A DNA stretch of 40,568 nucleotides from Planctomycetota bacterium (GCA_021818445.1 JAKAEB010000013.1:1-40568), one strand, 5' to 3'. Shown: positions 19,663-27,634, counted from the stretch's first letter. Notes: generated by a model not told the origin, from the sequence alone. Numbers and translations are program-made.

Positions 19663-19890
19663 ATGTATGACCAGTTCTGGCTACCAAAGCTTGTTTGAGC
19701 GCATCCGTCCCTATTTTCCACGATCGCGAGGTGCTTCGCGCGCAGATGACCGGCGAATTGTCAGTGCGATTACCGGCCGCCGAACGCAGAAACACTCATC
19801 GCTGACAAAGGCTACGACAGTTATACTCTCCGAAAGACGGCTGGAGAAAAGGAAGCGTGGGTGAATGCTCAGGTTATTTGCGTCAACGGC
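19663..19890 (+). mobile_element. IS5-family transposase relic (frameshifted, internally deleted)
   Basis: MYDQFWLPK starts in one frame. The next frame continues SLFERIRPYFPRSRGASRAD and DDRRIVSAITG, the N-terminal domain of IS5-type transposases. After an abrupt jump a third frame reads AETLIADKGYDSYTLRK, which belongs near the second catalytic Asp of the DDE domain. The middle of the gene is missing and the reading frame is broken twice. No terminal inverted repeats were identified. It lies within the repeat-bracketed insert and suggests the insert was once carried or shaped by an IS. Confidence 0.8.
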
Positions 19891-19979
19891 GGAATCATCT
19901 AAGTCAGGTTGAGAGGCTAAGTGCGAGTTGCAATGTCGGCTTCCAAGGTTCCAACCAAACATGTGAGGTGCTCACTGAA

Positions 19980-20903
19980 ATGAACGTTGCTTCGTTGAAG
20001 AAATTCGTCCAAACAAATCATGCTCTTCGTGATGGCGAGCGAGACCGTCAAAGAGCCTTGCTTCAGCGCAATGCGCGGTTGATGACCGAATTTGCGGAAG
20101 ACATGCGTGGTGGGTACGCTGCCGTAGCAGCACTTACACCACAGGCAACAGAAATCACGTTTTCCGAAGAGTCCACAGCTCAAGCATCGGGATGGTGGTC
20201 CATTCCAGAACGGCCATCGCGCGACCGTGCGATCCTGTTCATTCATGGTGGTGGCTATCATCTGGGCGACGCTAGCTCGTACCGTGGACTGACGAGCCAA
20301 CTCGCGATGCGCACCAACTGTTCGGTCTTTTCAGCCGACTATCCCCTATCCCCGGAACATCGATTTCCTGCGGCCTTTGAAGCAATAGTCCAAGCAAGGA
20401 ATTGGCTCTCTGCGCAGGGTTTTTCCCAAATAGCGCTCGTTGGTGATTCCGCTGGCGGAGGGTTGGCGCTTGCGACCTTGAGCGAGCCTCTGTCGAATAG
20501 TACGGTTGCCAGCGTCGTGGTGTTCTCTCCATGGACTGATTTAGCTCTCACGGGGGCATCGTTTAATGACATCGAAACTCAAGATCCAATCTTTACACCG
20601 TCGATGCTCGCGGACTTGGCAAAATCCTATCTGCACGGAGCGGATCCAAAAGACCGACGGGCTTCACCTATATACGGTATCCCAGATCATTTACCGCCCT
20701 TGGCAATTCAAGTTGGAAGCGATGAACTGCTCCTTGACGACTCGCGTCGATACGCGAAGCTCGCTGCAGAAAGAGGCGGGATTGTTGCGCTCGATATTTT
20801 CGCTGGCATGCATCACGTGTTTCAGCGAGATGCAGGAGCCCTTGAAACTGCCTCTCTTGCATTGGATTTGGCGGCTCAATTCATAAATGGTCATTGGACC
20901 TGA
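19980..20903 (+). CDS. Alpha/beta hydrolase, hormone-sensitive-lipase (family IV) esterase
   Basis: Carboxylesterase-type hydrolase of 307 residues. The oxyanion-hole motif HGGGY is at 89-93 and the nucleophile elbow GDSAGG at 155-160 (Ser157). ADYPLSPEHRFPAA is the classic family IV segment. The acid is likely Asp248 (GSDELLLDDS) and the base His278 (GMHHVF). ATG 19980 is chosen because the protein then has normal family length; a longer frame to 19857 runs into the IS relic. GAGG lies about 11 bases upstream. Its lower-GC, more mixed codon use differs from the housekeeping genes, in keeping with acquisition by transfer. Substrate is unknown, likely short acyl esters. Confidence 0.88.
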   Translation: MNVASLKKFVQTNHALRDGERDRQRALLQRNARLMTEFAEDMRGGYAAVAALTPQATEITFSEESTAQASGWWSIPERPSRDRAILFIHGGGYHLGDASSYRGLTSQLAMRTNCSVFSADYPLSPEHRFPAAFEAIVQARNWLSAQGFSQIALVGDSAGGGLALATLSEPLSNSTVASVVVFSPWTDLALTGASFNDIETQDPIFTPSMLADLAKSYLHGADPKDRRASPIYGIPDHLPPLAIQVGSDELLLDDSRRYAKLAAERGGIVALDIFAGMHHVFQRDAGALETASLALDLAAQFINGHWT

Positions 20904-20985
20904 ATTCCTGCGCGGTTCGCACCAACCATAATGCTTGCCGCGTGAAAGCGAGGCGTGTCATGCGAGTAGAAGTTGACCCCTCAAC

Positions 20986-21120
20986 TTGGAGGCTGTCGGC
21001 ACCCCAGAATTTGTCGTGGCTGGCAGAGTGGGAGACAATTTCCTGATCGACGAAGATGCGCAGGCCATTTACGTTACAACGCACCGGCAGAATACGATCG
21101 ATGTGGTCTTAATGGATATA
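20986..21120 (+). pseudogene. Fragment resembling SMP-30/gluconolactonase family
   Basis: The frame reads VGTPEFVVAGRVGDNFLIDE, then AQAIYVTTHRQNTIDVV, which looks like the C-terminal beta-propeller blade of SMP-30/NHL-type sugar-lactone lactonases. There is no start domain and it dissolves into unrelated sequence before the right 194-bp repeat copy. It is probably a decayed remnant. Confidence 0.45.
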
Positions 21121-21163
21121 AGCCAGCTTTCTCGTCGAGGACCTTGGGCTCATATCTGTGTTT

Positions 21164-21357
21164 GCGTTTTTTCTGCGGCCTGCCGTGGCACCCGTGGTCC
21201 GCGTTAATGGTCTCTTTAGCTCGGTCGCGCTACAATCATCCAAATGCCACTTGGTTGCATTGACAGGAGTTGCACCCATGACCAATAAAACCGCTATCAT
21301 CACTGGTGCCAGTCGCGGCATCGGCCGCAATGTCGCCGTAAACCTTGCCCGGCGCGG
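21164..21357 (+). repeat. Right copy of the 194-bp direct repeat
   Basis: Matches 17462-17655 with about six substitutions. It contains the upstream region, AGGAG site and first 27 codons of the SDR gene, and here continues into the full gene. Confidence 0.88.
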
Positions 21358-22033
21358 TATTGACGTGATTTTTACTTATAGAACTAACCATGAACAGGCA
21401 GAACGCCTGATTGGCGAATGTGCGGCACTTGGCCGAAAAGCCGCGGGCTTTAAGCTCGATACCGGCTAGATTGCAGAATTTGACGCTTTTGCTCAACAGG
21501 TTCGCCAGACGCTGCACAGTTGGGGCCGCGAGCGGTTTGATTACCTGGTTAATAATGCGGGCAATTCCCTGCATGTGGAATTCGCCCAGACCACCGAGGC
21601 GCAATTTGACGGCATATTTAATGTGCATGTGAAGGGTGTTTATTTTCTCACACAAAAGCTGCTCCCCCTCATCAACGACGGCGGCCGCATCATCAATGTG
21701 TCGTCCGGGCTGACGCGATCCACACTTCCCGGCAGTTCCGCCTATGCATCGGCCAAAGGGGCCGTCGAAGTGATGACCCGCTACATGGCCCGGGAACTCG
21801 GCCCGCGGCACATTACCGCCAACGTAGTCGCACCGGGTGCCGTTGAGACGGATTTCAGCGGTGGCGTGGTGCGCGACAACCCCGAGGTCAACCGTTGGGT
21901 CGCGGATATTACCGCGCTGGGGCGCGCCGGCGTTGCCGATGATATTGGGCCGATGATTGCATCACTGCTTTCCGACGAAAATCGCTGGGTTAATGCCCAG
22001 CGGATTGAGGTTTCCGGCGGGATGAATATCTGA
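21278..22033 (+). pseudogene. Classical SDR oxidoreductase interrupted by in-frame TAG
   Basis: This would be a 251-residue FabG-like short-chain dehydrogenase. The cofactor motif TGASRGIG lies near residues 8-15, NNAG in the middle, the catalytic serine region INVSSGLTRS, the YASAK pair, and the terminal IEVSGGMNI. A TAG at 21467-21469 (codon 64) breaks the frame just after FKLDTG, and the same frame continues without further defects to TGA 22033. Everything else, including the AGGAG ribosome site, is intact. Either it is a fresh nonsense mutation, a sequencing error, or readthrough. TAG is a normal stop in nearby housekeeping genes, so recoding is unlikely. Confidence 0.85.
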
Positions 22034-22199
22034 CGCCGCCGGTTCACTGACCCTCCGCTGAACCTTCCACGCTTCCAAAGCCACCGTCGCGTTGTATAGG
22101 GCGGTAAACCGGCGCCTTTTCGCGGATCTGGAATCCGCCCCTCTCTGCGCGGCAAAATCCTACCTTTGCAACGCGCGCAGTTTTTGGGGAGTACGACAC

Positions 22200-22529
22200 C
22201 TACCAGAACTTCCACCAACGCCTGCTTTCGAGCTTTTGCCATGAATATTCCGAACGCCAGCGAGGGTCTCCCGCCAAGTACCAGCAGAAAGCCTGCAGGA
22301 CTTGCTCCTTCGTATACTGGTTCCGAGCCTGAAAATGGTGCGCGTCGTCGCCGTCGCGGTACTCCATCGCATAGGAGCCATTGCCATCGTCACCCGCCTG
22401 AATGTAATTTTGCGGAGCTTGGCTTAAGATAATAAACCCTTTCCCAAGCACATCACCACCTAACGCTTCGCGCAGTTGCGCCTCGTCGCACACTTCTCGC
22501 GTACCGGATACTTCGGTTTCAAGCTGCAT
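22200..22529 (-). CDS. Conserved-looking hypothetical protein
   Basis: A 109-residue acidic, aromatic-rich cytoplasmic protein. AAGGAG lies 9 bases before the ATG on the minus strand, which supports a real gene. The sequence contains GFIILSQAPQNYIQAGDD, a charged central strand region (YAMEYRDGDDAHHFQ) and a C-terminal helix-like part (QVLQAFCWYLAGD then WRSEYSWQKLE). The pattern resembles small immunity-like or DUF proteins with an alpha/beta fold, but I cannot name a family. It lies between the broken SDR and the SPOR lipoprotein; there is no transmembrane or signal segment. Confidence 0.7.
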   Translation of the reverse strand: MQLETEVSGTREVCDEAQLREALGGDVLGKGFIILSQAPQNYIQAGDDGNGSYAMEYRDGDDAHHFQARNQYTKEQVLQAFCWYLAGDPRWRSEYSWQKLESRRWWKFW

Positions 22530-22768
22530 CGTCCGGGACTCCTTATTCCTTCGATTCCGTCAAATCGAGCAGGAACCGCCAAATCGCAACGGTCTCATCC
22601 GTTTGCGCGTCGCTTTCGTTACGCTCGCTTAAAGCCCGGGCTACGGCGGTCGCGCCGGTGCCGCTGCGCCGGATGCCGGTACCAACCGAAACCTATCCAA
22701 AAACGACCCGCATGACACCGATGAAAACCGCTTGCCCCAACCGTCGGGTCGGCAACACTCCGCGGCCA

Positions 22769-23554
22769 TTACGGTACCACAAGAACCTGCGGGTAGTGGT
22801 GGCTTTCAACACTCCGGGCGGCCATAGCGGATGGCAGCGTCATGTAGCTGCCGCTCTGCACCAGATACAGCTTTCGACCGCCAACCACACTGGGTACCAC
22901 AGCGGCTGAAATTCCTGCCGACCGAAGCTGGCCGACCATCGCCCATGCGGATTTATTAACTAAAAACGCGCCGTATTGCAACGCAAAATGGTTCACCGCC
23001 AGACGCTGCTGGGCATCCGCCGCGGCGGTCGAACCCGGGGCATCGGCAACCGCCTGCGATAGAGGTTCCTGCGCCGCGTGCCAGTGCCCGCTGTCCTGCA
23101 GGGCGGCACCATATTTGAACAGCATCGACGCCGGCGGGGTGCGACCATTCATCGCCGCGATGGCCGTCTGATAATACGTGGCAGCCTGGCCGTAATGCGC
23201 CTTGGCAAACGCCATGTCGCCCAACGCCTTATTGGCTTTCCGCCGCACCGCACTTTGATGCGTCATGCTGATAGCCCGCTGAAAATCATGCCGGGCGCGG
23301 CTGAATTGTCCCTGCGTTTCATGTGAAATACCAAGTAAATAATAGGCATCATCCAGTTGGGCACCATCGGGATGGGAGGCGATATAAGCACGGGCCGTCC
23401 GGCTGGCCTGGGAATAATCTTTGCCCTGATAGGCCGCAAAGCCTTGCTGCAAATTGACCCGTGGCCCGCTGATTGGCTGCGCACAGCCTCCCAGCAATGT
23501 TATACCCAAGCCAATTATCATGGTGGCCAGCAGCGTCCGTGATGCATCATGCAT
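22769..23554 (-). CDS. TPR-containing lipoprotein with C-terminal SPOR domain
   Basis: Predicted outer-membrane lipoprotein of 261 residues. The signal ends in a lipobox LGGC (Cys24). TPR-like repeats follow (AYQGKDYSQASRTARAYI, DDAYYLLGISHETQGQFSRA, GDMAFAKAHYGQAATYYQTA, FKYGAALQDSGHWHAA). The last ~65 residues (LQYGAFLVNKSAWAMVGQLR through YLVQSGSYMTLPSAMAARSV) form a SPOR fold, which binds denuded septal peptidoglycan. AGGAGG (23562-23567 complement) lies 7 bases before the ATG. A role in the cell envelope or at division sites is inferred. A 93-bp piece of this gene is duplicated at 17274-17366. Confidence 0.85.
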   Translation of the reverse strand: MHDASRTLLATMIIGLGITLLGGCAQPISGPRVNLQQGFAAYQGKDYSQASRTARAYIASHPDGAQLDDAYYLLGISHETQGQFSRARHDFQRAISMTHQSAVRRKANKALGDMAFAKAHYGQAATYYQTAIAAMNGRTPPASMLFKYGAALQDSGHWHAAQEPLSQAVADAPGSTAAADAQQRLAVNHFALQYGAFLVNKSAWAMVGQLRSAGISAAVVPSVVGGRKLYLVQSGSYMTLPSAMAARSVESHHYPQVLVVP

Positions 23555-23798
23555 AGTCGATCCTCCTGATCAAATCGCCATTAGGTTATGGCCACAATGG
23601 ATGGATGTAAATCGTCTGGCAGGGGGCGCGGCCATTTTTCCGGGCACTCCTGGCGTCGCGGGTTTCCTCACCCGCCCAGGGGTTTAAGGAAGGCCCTGGG
23701 AAACGCCGCCAATCGGCCATTTTCGGCGATTTCACCCCCGCCCGAAAAAAATCGCCGCACCGTCTTACAGGTGCGAACTGGATGGGGATATAAATAGA

Positions 23799-23830
23799 GC
23801 GGCCTCGCGTACACCAGCACGCGAGGCCGC
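23799..23830 (-). terminator. Strong hairpin downstream of rplS
   Basis: A perfect 12-bp stem GCGGCCTCGCGT / ACGCGAGGCCGC with an 8-base loop lies 26 bases past the rplS stop. On the minus strand it is followed by TCTATTTATA, a weak T-rich tail. It likely ends the rpsP-trmD-rplS transcript. Confidence 0.75.
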
Positions 23831-23856
23831 CCGCAAGATCAATTGACGTCTGTTGG

Positions 23857-24234
23857 TTAAGCCGTGGTGTTGGACTGCGGAATAATCGGATCGCGTTCCT
23901 TAAGCCGCGTCGCCTTCCCGGTAAGATCACGCAGGTAGTACAGCTTGGCGCGGCGTACCTTGCTGGACCGCTTAACTTCCACCCGCTCAATTTTTGGCGA
24001 ATGGGATGGGAAGATACGCTCCACACCCTCGTTGTTTACAATCCGGCGGACGGTAAATGCATGGTTAATTCCGTGGCCCTTCTGCATGATTACTGTGCCA
24101 CTGAAAACCTGAATGCGCTCTTTGTCGCCTTCGGTAATGCGGCAATACACATCCACCAGATCGCCAACATGGACAACCAATGGATTGGCCCGCAGATGGG
24201 TGGACTCCACATGAGTTAATAGTGCTGACTGCAT
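23857..24234 (-). CDS. rplS: 50S ribosomal protein L19
   Basis: Ribosomal protein at the 30S-50S interface, 125 residues. Diagnostic stretches are VGDLVDVYCRITEGDKERIQ, FSGTVI, FTVRRI, GVERIFPSHSPKI and RRAKLYYLRDL-GKATRLKER. The length matches bacterial L19 with a short extended tail. It is the last gene of rpsP-trmD-rplS, 111 bases after trmD, and is followed by a strong terminator hairpin. Confidence 0.97.
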   Translation of the reverse strand: MQSALLTHVESTHLRANPLVVHVGDLVDVYCRITEGDKERIQVFSGTVIMQKGHGINHAFTVRRIVNNEGVERIFPSHSPKIERVEVKRSSKVRRAKLYYLRDLTGKATRLKERDPIIPQSNTTA

Positions 24235-24345
24235 ATTTACTTTCCCTTGTTGCTAAAACAATCCTTATTCCAAGCCCACGGAGAGGCATCACTGTTGCGC
24301 CGTTCCGTCATATCGCACCGCTTCTCCAACCGCCGTCACTGGTGC

Positions 24346-25062
24346 TTATTTTGCCGCCGGACTTTCCATCCTCACCGACAAATCCGGCCGCAATCGGGCC
24401 GTTATCTCCTGCGCCTTCATCCGCCGCCAACGGGCGATTTGGGCATGGTCGCCAGAGAGCAAAACCTCCGGCACCGGCAAACCATCATATTCTCGCGGAC
24501 GGGTGTAATGCGGATACTCCAGTCCACCTTCCACCAGTTCGTCGGTGGAAAACGATTCGCTGTGCGGGCTGGTCTCATCGCCCAGTACCCCGGGTACCAA
24601 CCGAACCACGGCATCGAGTAAAACCATCGCTGCCAGTTCGCCACCGGATAGCACATAATCGCCAATGCTAACCTCATCGGGCTTAATTAGTTGCCCAATG
24701 CGCTCATCAAACCCCTCATAGTGCCCAGCCACCAGCATCAGCCGGGGTTCCCGGGCCAGCTCCTTTGCCAGCTTCTGGTCCAGCCGCCGGCCTCGCGGAC
24801 TAAGCAGCACACGTCGGCTCGGTAGCAAATCCATCTTTTCAACGGCGTTAACCGCATCCACCACGGGTTGGCACATCAGCACCATACCCGCACCGCCACC
24901 ATATGGCCGATCATCAACTTTACCGTGCGGGTCGGTGGTGTAATCTCGCATCTGGTGCAGGTGGTAAGCAGCCAGCCCCTTCTCACCTGCTCTTTTCAGG
25001 ATGCTGGCCGCCAGCACACCTGTAAACATTTCCGGGAACAGGGTAATGATGTCAACCCGCAT
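24346..25062 (-). CDS. trmD: tRNA (guanine-N1)-methyltransferase TrmD
   Basis: Methylates G37 of tRNAs with SAM, preventing frameshifts. The 238-residue protein starts at MRVDIITLFPEMF (ATG 25060-25062). A longer frame to 25107 adds 15 non-conserved residues. The knotted SPOUT domain shows RPYGGGAGMV, AGHYEGFDER, SIGDYVLSGGE and HYTRPREY. The ordering rpsP-trmD-rplS is usual, but rimM, which normally sits between rpsP and trmD, is missing: the gap is 63 bases. No strong ribosome site precedes the ATG, so translation may be coupled to rpsP. Confidence 0.97.
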   Translation of the reverse strand: MRVDIITLFPEMFTGVLAASILKRAGEKGLAAYHLHQMRDYTTDPHGKVDDRPYGGGAGMVLMCQPVVDAVNAVEKMDLLPSRRVLLSPRGRRLDQKLAKELAREPRLMLVAGHYEGFDERIGQLIKPDEVSIGDYVLSGGELAAMVLLDAVVRLVPGVLGDETSPHSESFSTDELVEGGLEYPHYTRPREYDGLPVPEVLLSGDHAQIARWRRMKAQEITARLRPDLSVRMESPAAK

Positions 25063-25125
25063 GCAACTGCCCCGGTCACCTGATTCCGCAGCGACGGCTT
25101 GCATCATCCGCCGCCATTCAATTGC

Positions 25126-25392
25126 CTAAGATACAGCCGGCGGGTTGCTGTCGGTGGCATTTTTCAAGAGCGCCGCAACCGTTTCGCTTGGCTGCGCACC
25201 AACTTTAAGCCAGTGTTCCACACGCGCCTTATTGACAACCACCCGCTTGGCTTCATCTTTGGTAATCGGGTCGTAATAGCCCAATTCTTCAATCACCTTG
25301 CCATCACGTGGTGATCGGCTGTCCACGGCGTTAATACGCCAAAACGCGCGATTTTTCCGTCCAAACCGCTTGAGTCTAATCTTTACTGCCAC
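25126..25392 (-). CDS. rpsP: 30S ribosomal protein S16
   Basis: Small-subunit protein, 88 residues starting at GTG 25390-25392 (VAVKIRLKRFGRKNRAFWRI). GAGGG lies 6 bases upstream. The frame extends 46 codons further upstream into the leader, but that stretch is unlike any S16. S16 marks are RLKRFGRK, YRINAVDSRSPRDGKVIEELGYYDP-like segment, and ARVEHWLKVGAQPS-TVAALL. It ends in TAG. That TAG is in the same frame as trmD, so it must function as a stop. First gene of the rpsP-trmD-rplS operon. Confidence 0.96.
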   Translation of the reverse strand: MAVKIRLKRFGRKNRAFWRINAVDSRSPRDGKVIEELGYYDPITKDEAKRVVVNKARVEHWLKVGAQPSETVAALLKNATDSNPPAVS

Positions 25393-25503
25393 AAAGACCC
25401 TCTTGTAACAAACAGCGGTTAAACCGCCAAACCATAATCGCCACGTCAGCCCGTACAACGGTGCCAACCCCAAGGCAGAATTTCCCCGCCTTTTAGCGAA
25501 TTG

Positions 25504-25534
25504 GGCATTATAACATGCCCTGAAATCCACGCAA
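25504..25534 (-). promoter_or_regulatory. rpsP operon promoter with palindrome over the -10 box
   Basis: On the minus strand TTGCGT (25529-25534) and TATAAT (25507-25512) are 16 bases apart, with a TG just before the -10. The inverted repeat GGGCAT-N6-ATGCCC (25503-25520) straddles the -10 box and looks like a repressor-type operator. The predicted leader to the GTG start is about 110 bases. Confidence 0.65.
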
Positions 25535-25564
25535 TCGCCGTTTCGCTGATATGCTCCATTTTTG

Positions 25565-25592
25565 TTGACATCTAGCTAAAATGTACTACACT
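25565..25592 (+). promoter_or_regulatory. Candidate sigma70 promoter on plus strand
   Basis: TTGACA (25565-25570) and TACACT (25587-25592) are 16 bases apart. It would fire towards the glutamic peptidase gene, 430 bases away; no plausible gene lies closer. Confidence 0.4.
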
Positions 25593-25677
25593 CTCTATCA
25601 GTTATGGGGAGTGCCCGAGAGCAAGGTAATCAGGTAGTCTCCGGCAAAATATTGCGATTGATCGCGCCGCCCGACCG

Positions 25678-25815
25678 TTAGGAAAACTGCTCCTTTGCGT
25701 CCAGTTGTGCCAGCGTCTGGTAGGCGTTGATCGCACCCGTACCGAAAGGTTCCTCGGCGGGCTCAAAAATTGGTAGGCTCAGTGCGCTGATGGCCTGCGC
25801 CATGCAACTTCGAAG
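25678..25815 (-). pseudogene. Possible C-terminal fragment of a secreted subtilase-like protein
   Basis: The minus frame ending in TAA at 25678 reads ALSLPIFEPAEEPFGTGAIN then AYQTLAQLDAKEQFS. The GTGAINAYQTL core resembles the GxGxVNAxxAL end of subtilase catalytic domains. No start domain remains upstream. It may be a decayed gene or chance. The rest of the 25393-26019 gap holds only the two promoter candidates. Confidence 0.28.
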
Positions 25816-26019
25816 CGACACGCGTGGAACGCTTGAATGATGGTACCAGACTGAACACGCGATTTATGCGGGGTGGCTGGCAGGATGGACGGGAGCACGA
25901 TTCTCCGGGCCGCCTCAAAAAAATAAGCCACCAGTGGCCGTGTTTGGTCGTGCGATTGATTCGCCCAAGGTGCGGCGGATGGGTTTGAGACCTCTTGATG
26001 GGGCAGAAGGGATAGCGAG

Positions 26020-26937
26020 ATGTTTTTTCCACTTTCCAGAAAACGCGTAACAAGAGCGGCATTCTTTTCCGCGGCAGTTCTGTCGGCGGGTACCCTGCTG
26101 CACGCCGGCCGTATTCACGCCGCTGTCGTGAATGCTCTCTCGCCCATGGCTACCGCTTATGGTTCGTTTAATTGGGCGGGATACGCCGACACGGTATCGT
26201 CGTCGTCCTCCGGCTACTCATTCACTTCGGTCTCGGGTGAATGGACTGTTCCGACGGTTCAAGCCCCGGCGGATGGGTCATCCAGTTACGCTGCGTTTTG
26301 GGTCGGGCTCGACGGCTTCAGTTCCAGTTCCGTCGAGCAGACCGGTGTCCTGGCAGAGGCGTCTGGCGGTGCCACCCAATACTTTGCATGGTATGAAATG
26401 TATCCCAACGCCTTGGTGCCGATAACCACCATGGACGTAAAACCGGGGGATGTGATATCAGCCAGCGTAACTTACGGAGGGGCGAACCAATACACATTAT
26501 TGGTGAAGGACCTTACCACCGGCCAAAGCGATTCTGTCGTAAAAACCAGCACCAGCAGCTACGCAAGGTCTTCGGCTGAATGGATAGCTGAGGCACCCAC
26601 CATACAGAACTTCAACGGCACGAGTAGCATTTCGACCCTGGCGAATTTTGGCAGCGTGACGTTCTCCAACGCCGCTGCCGGGCTGGAAAACTCGCAGGGG
26701 GCGGTTACTACAGAGCCTGTTGACGGTTTTACATCGGGAGCGACAGCAAATTCCATTTCCATGGTCACACCCACAAAGAATCCCACGCTTCTGGCGGTTC
26801 CATCCGGATTATCTGACACCGGATCGCCCAGCACCAGTTCCTTTACTATCAGCTATGTGCCGGAGCCGGGGGCTTTGGGGCTGTTGGTATCAGCCTTGGT
26901 ATCGCTGGTGTTGGTGCGTCGCCGTCGCGCTTCCTGA
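26020..26937 (+). CDS. Secreted glutamic peptidase (G1/eqolisin family) with PEP-CTERM anchor
   Basis: Predicted exported endopeptidase of 305 residues. The N terminus is a signal peptide (MFFPLSRKRVTRAAFFSAAV onward, cleaved near IHAA). The G1 peptidase fold shows FNWAGY, VSGEWTVP, SYAAFWVGLDG and YFAWYEMYP. The catalytic Gln is likely Gln107 (VEQTG); the catalytic Glu is in SAEWIAEAP (Glu187 or Glu191). The last 27 residues are a PEP-CTERM sorting signal: VPEPGALGLL, hydrophobic helix, RRRR. AAGGGA precedes the ATG. Such acid peptidases are best known from fungi; bacterial forms exist. Its 3' end overlaps convergent yidD by 85 bases. Confidence 0.88.
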   Translation: MFFPLSRKRVTRAAFFSAAVLSAGTLLHAGRIHAAVVNALSPMATAYGSFNWAGYADTVSSSSSGYSFTSVSGEWTVPTVQAPADGSSSYAAFWVGLDGFSSSSVEQTGVLAEASGGATQYFAWYEMYPNALVPITTMDVKPGDVISASVTYGGANQYTLLVKDLTTGQSDSVVKTSTSSYARSSAEWIAEAPTIQNFNGTSSISTLANFGSVTFSNAAAGLENSQGAVTTEPVDGFTSGATANSISMVTPTKNPTLLAVPSGLSDTGSPSTSSFTISYVPEPGALGLLVSALVSLVLVRRRRAS

Positions 26938-27188
26938 TGCCCCTGATGCCTGATGTGGGCTGAAACTGGGTCAAATCCCCCTTTTTGCCAAGGGTGGCAG
27001 CGCAAAATTCGCAGCATCCCCAGCCAAATGCCGCGTCGCACGCCGCACTCCTCAATCGCCTCAATGGTAAACTGGCTACATGTGGGAGCGAATCGGCAAT
27101 GCGCCCCGAGCAGTCCGGAAAGCGTGTATTGGTAAGCCCGGATAAGGCCGATGGCGAATTGCTTCACTCTTTGGCGGGGGGGCGGCAT
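26853..27188 (-). CDS. yidD: Membrane protein insertion efficiency factor YidD
   Basis: Small amphipathic factor that helps YidC-dependent insertion, 111 residues. The YidD core is intact: LIRAYQYTLSGLLGAHCRFAPTCSQ, then YTIEAIE-like FTIEAIEECGVRRGIWLGMLRILRCHP and GGFDPV. The last ~35 residues (HIRHQGHQEARRRRTNTSDT) are not conserved and lie antisense over the PEP-CTERM part of the peptidase gene. It starts 3 bases after the rnpA stop, the usual rnpA-yidD linkage. Ends in TAG. Confidence 0.95.
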   Translation of the reverse strand: MPPPRQRVKQFAIGLIRAYQYTLSGLLGAHCRFAPTCSQFTIEAIEECGVRRGIWLGMLRILRCHPWQKGGFDPVSAHIRHQGHQEARRRRTNTSDTKADTNSPKAPGSGT

Positions 27189-27191
27189 GCT

Positions 27192-27569
27192 TTACAAACC
27201 TCCCAGCAAATCTTGCAAAATCTGCTGATAGCCCGCCATGGGCAGCGGTTCGTGCCGTTGCACCATTATCAGGATATCCAACCCCTGCGGAAATTGCCGC
27301 TGCTGCAACCGGTATGCTTCCCGAATGCGGCGGCGTATGCGGTTACGCATGACCGCATTGCCGCACCTTTTCCCGATCGACACCACTATGCGCGTAGCCG
27401 CGTCATCCGTGCGGCGAAATACGCATGCTGAAAGCGGCCGATGATGGCGGCGCAATCCTTTGTTAAACGCCCGCTCGATATCGCTCTTTGACCGCAGCCG
27501 TTGGTTTCGCCCCAGGGTTAATGCATCAGACTGGCTTAACGCGGGCCGTGCTTTGTCATCCGCCATCAT
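27192..27569 (-). CDS. rnpA: Ribonuclease P protein component
   Basis: Protein subunit of RNase P that assists the catalytic RNA in 5' tRNA maturation, 125 residues. NQRLRSKSDIERAF at the start of the domain and the signature IGKRCGNAVMRNRIRRRIREAYR are diagnostic. rpmH, which normally sits directly upstream, is not here; glyA ends 66 bases upstream instead. yidD follows immediately. Confidence 0.95.
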   Translation of the reverse strand: MMADDKARPALSQSDALTLGRNQRLRSKSDIERAFNKGLRRHHRPLSACVFRRTDDAATRIVVSIGKRCGNAVMRNRIRRRIREAYRLQQRQFPQGLDILIMVQRHEPLPMAGYQQILQDLLGGL

Positions 27570-27634
27570 ATTTTTCGCCCTTGGGTGATCGGCCCGTTCG
27601 CTTACTGCGGGCTATTATGCCGGCCCAATAGCCG

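Noticed and set aside
22530-22768. Frames around 22476-22909 on the plus strand
   Set aside because: They are antisense to or beside the lipoprotein gene, rich in Arg/Pro and without any family pattern.
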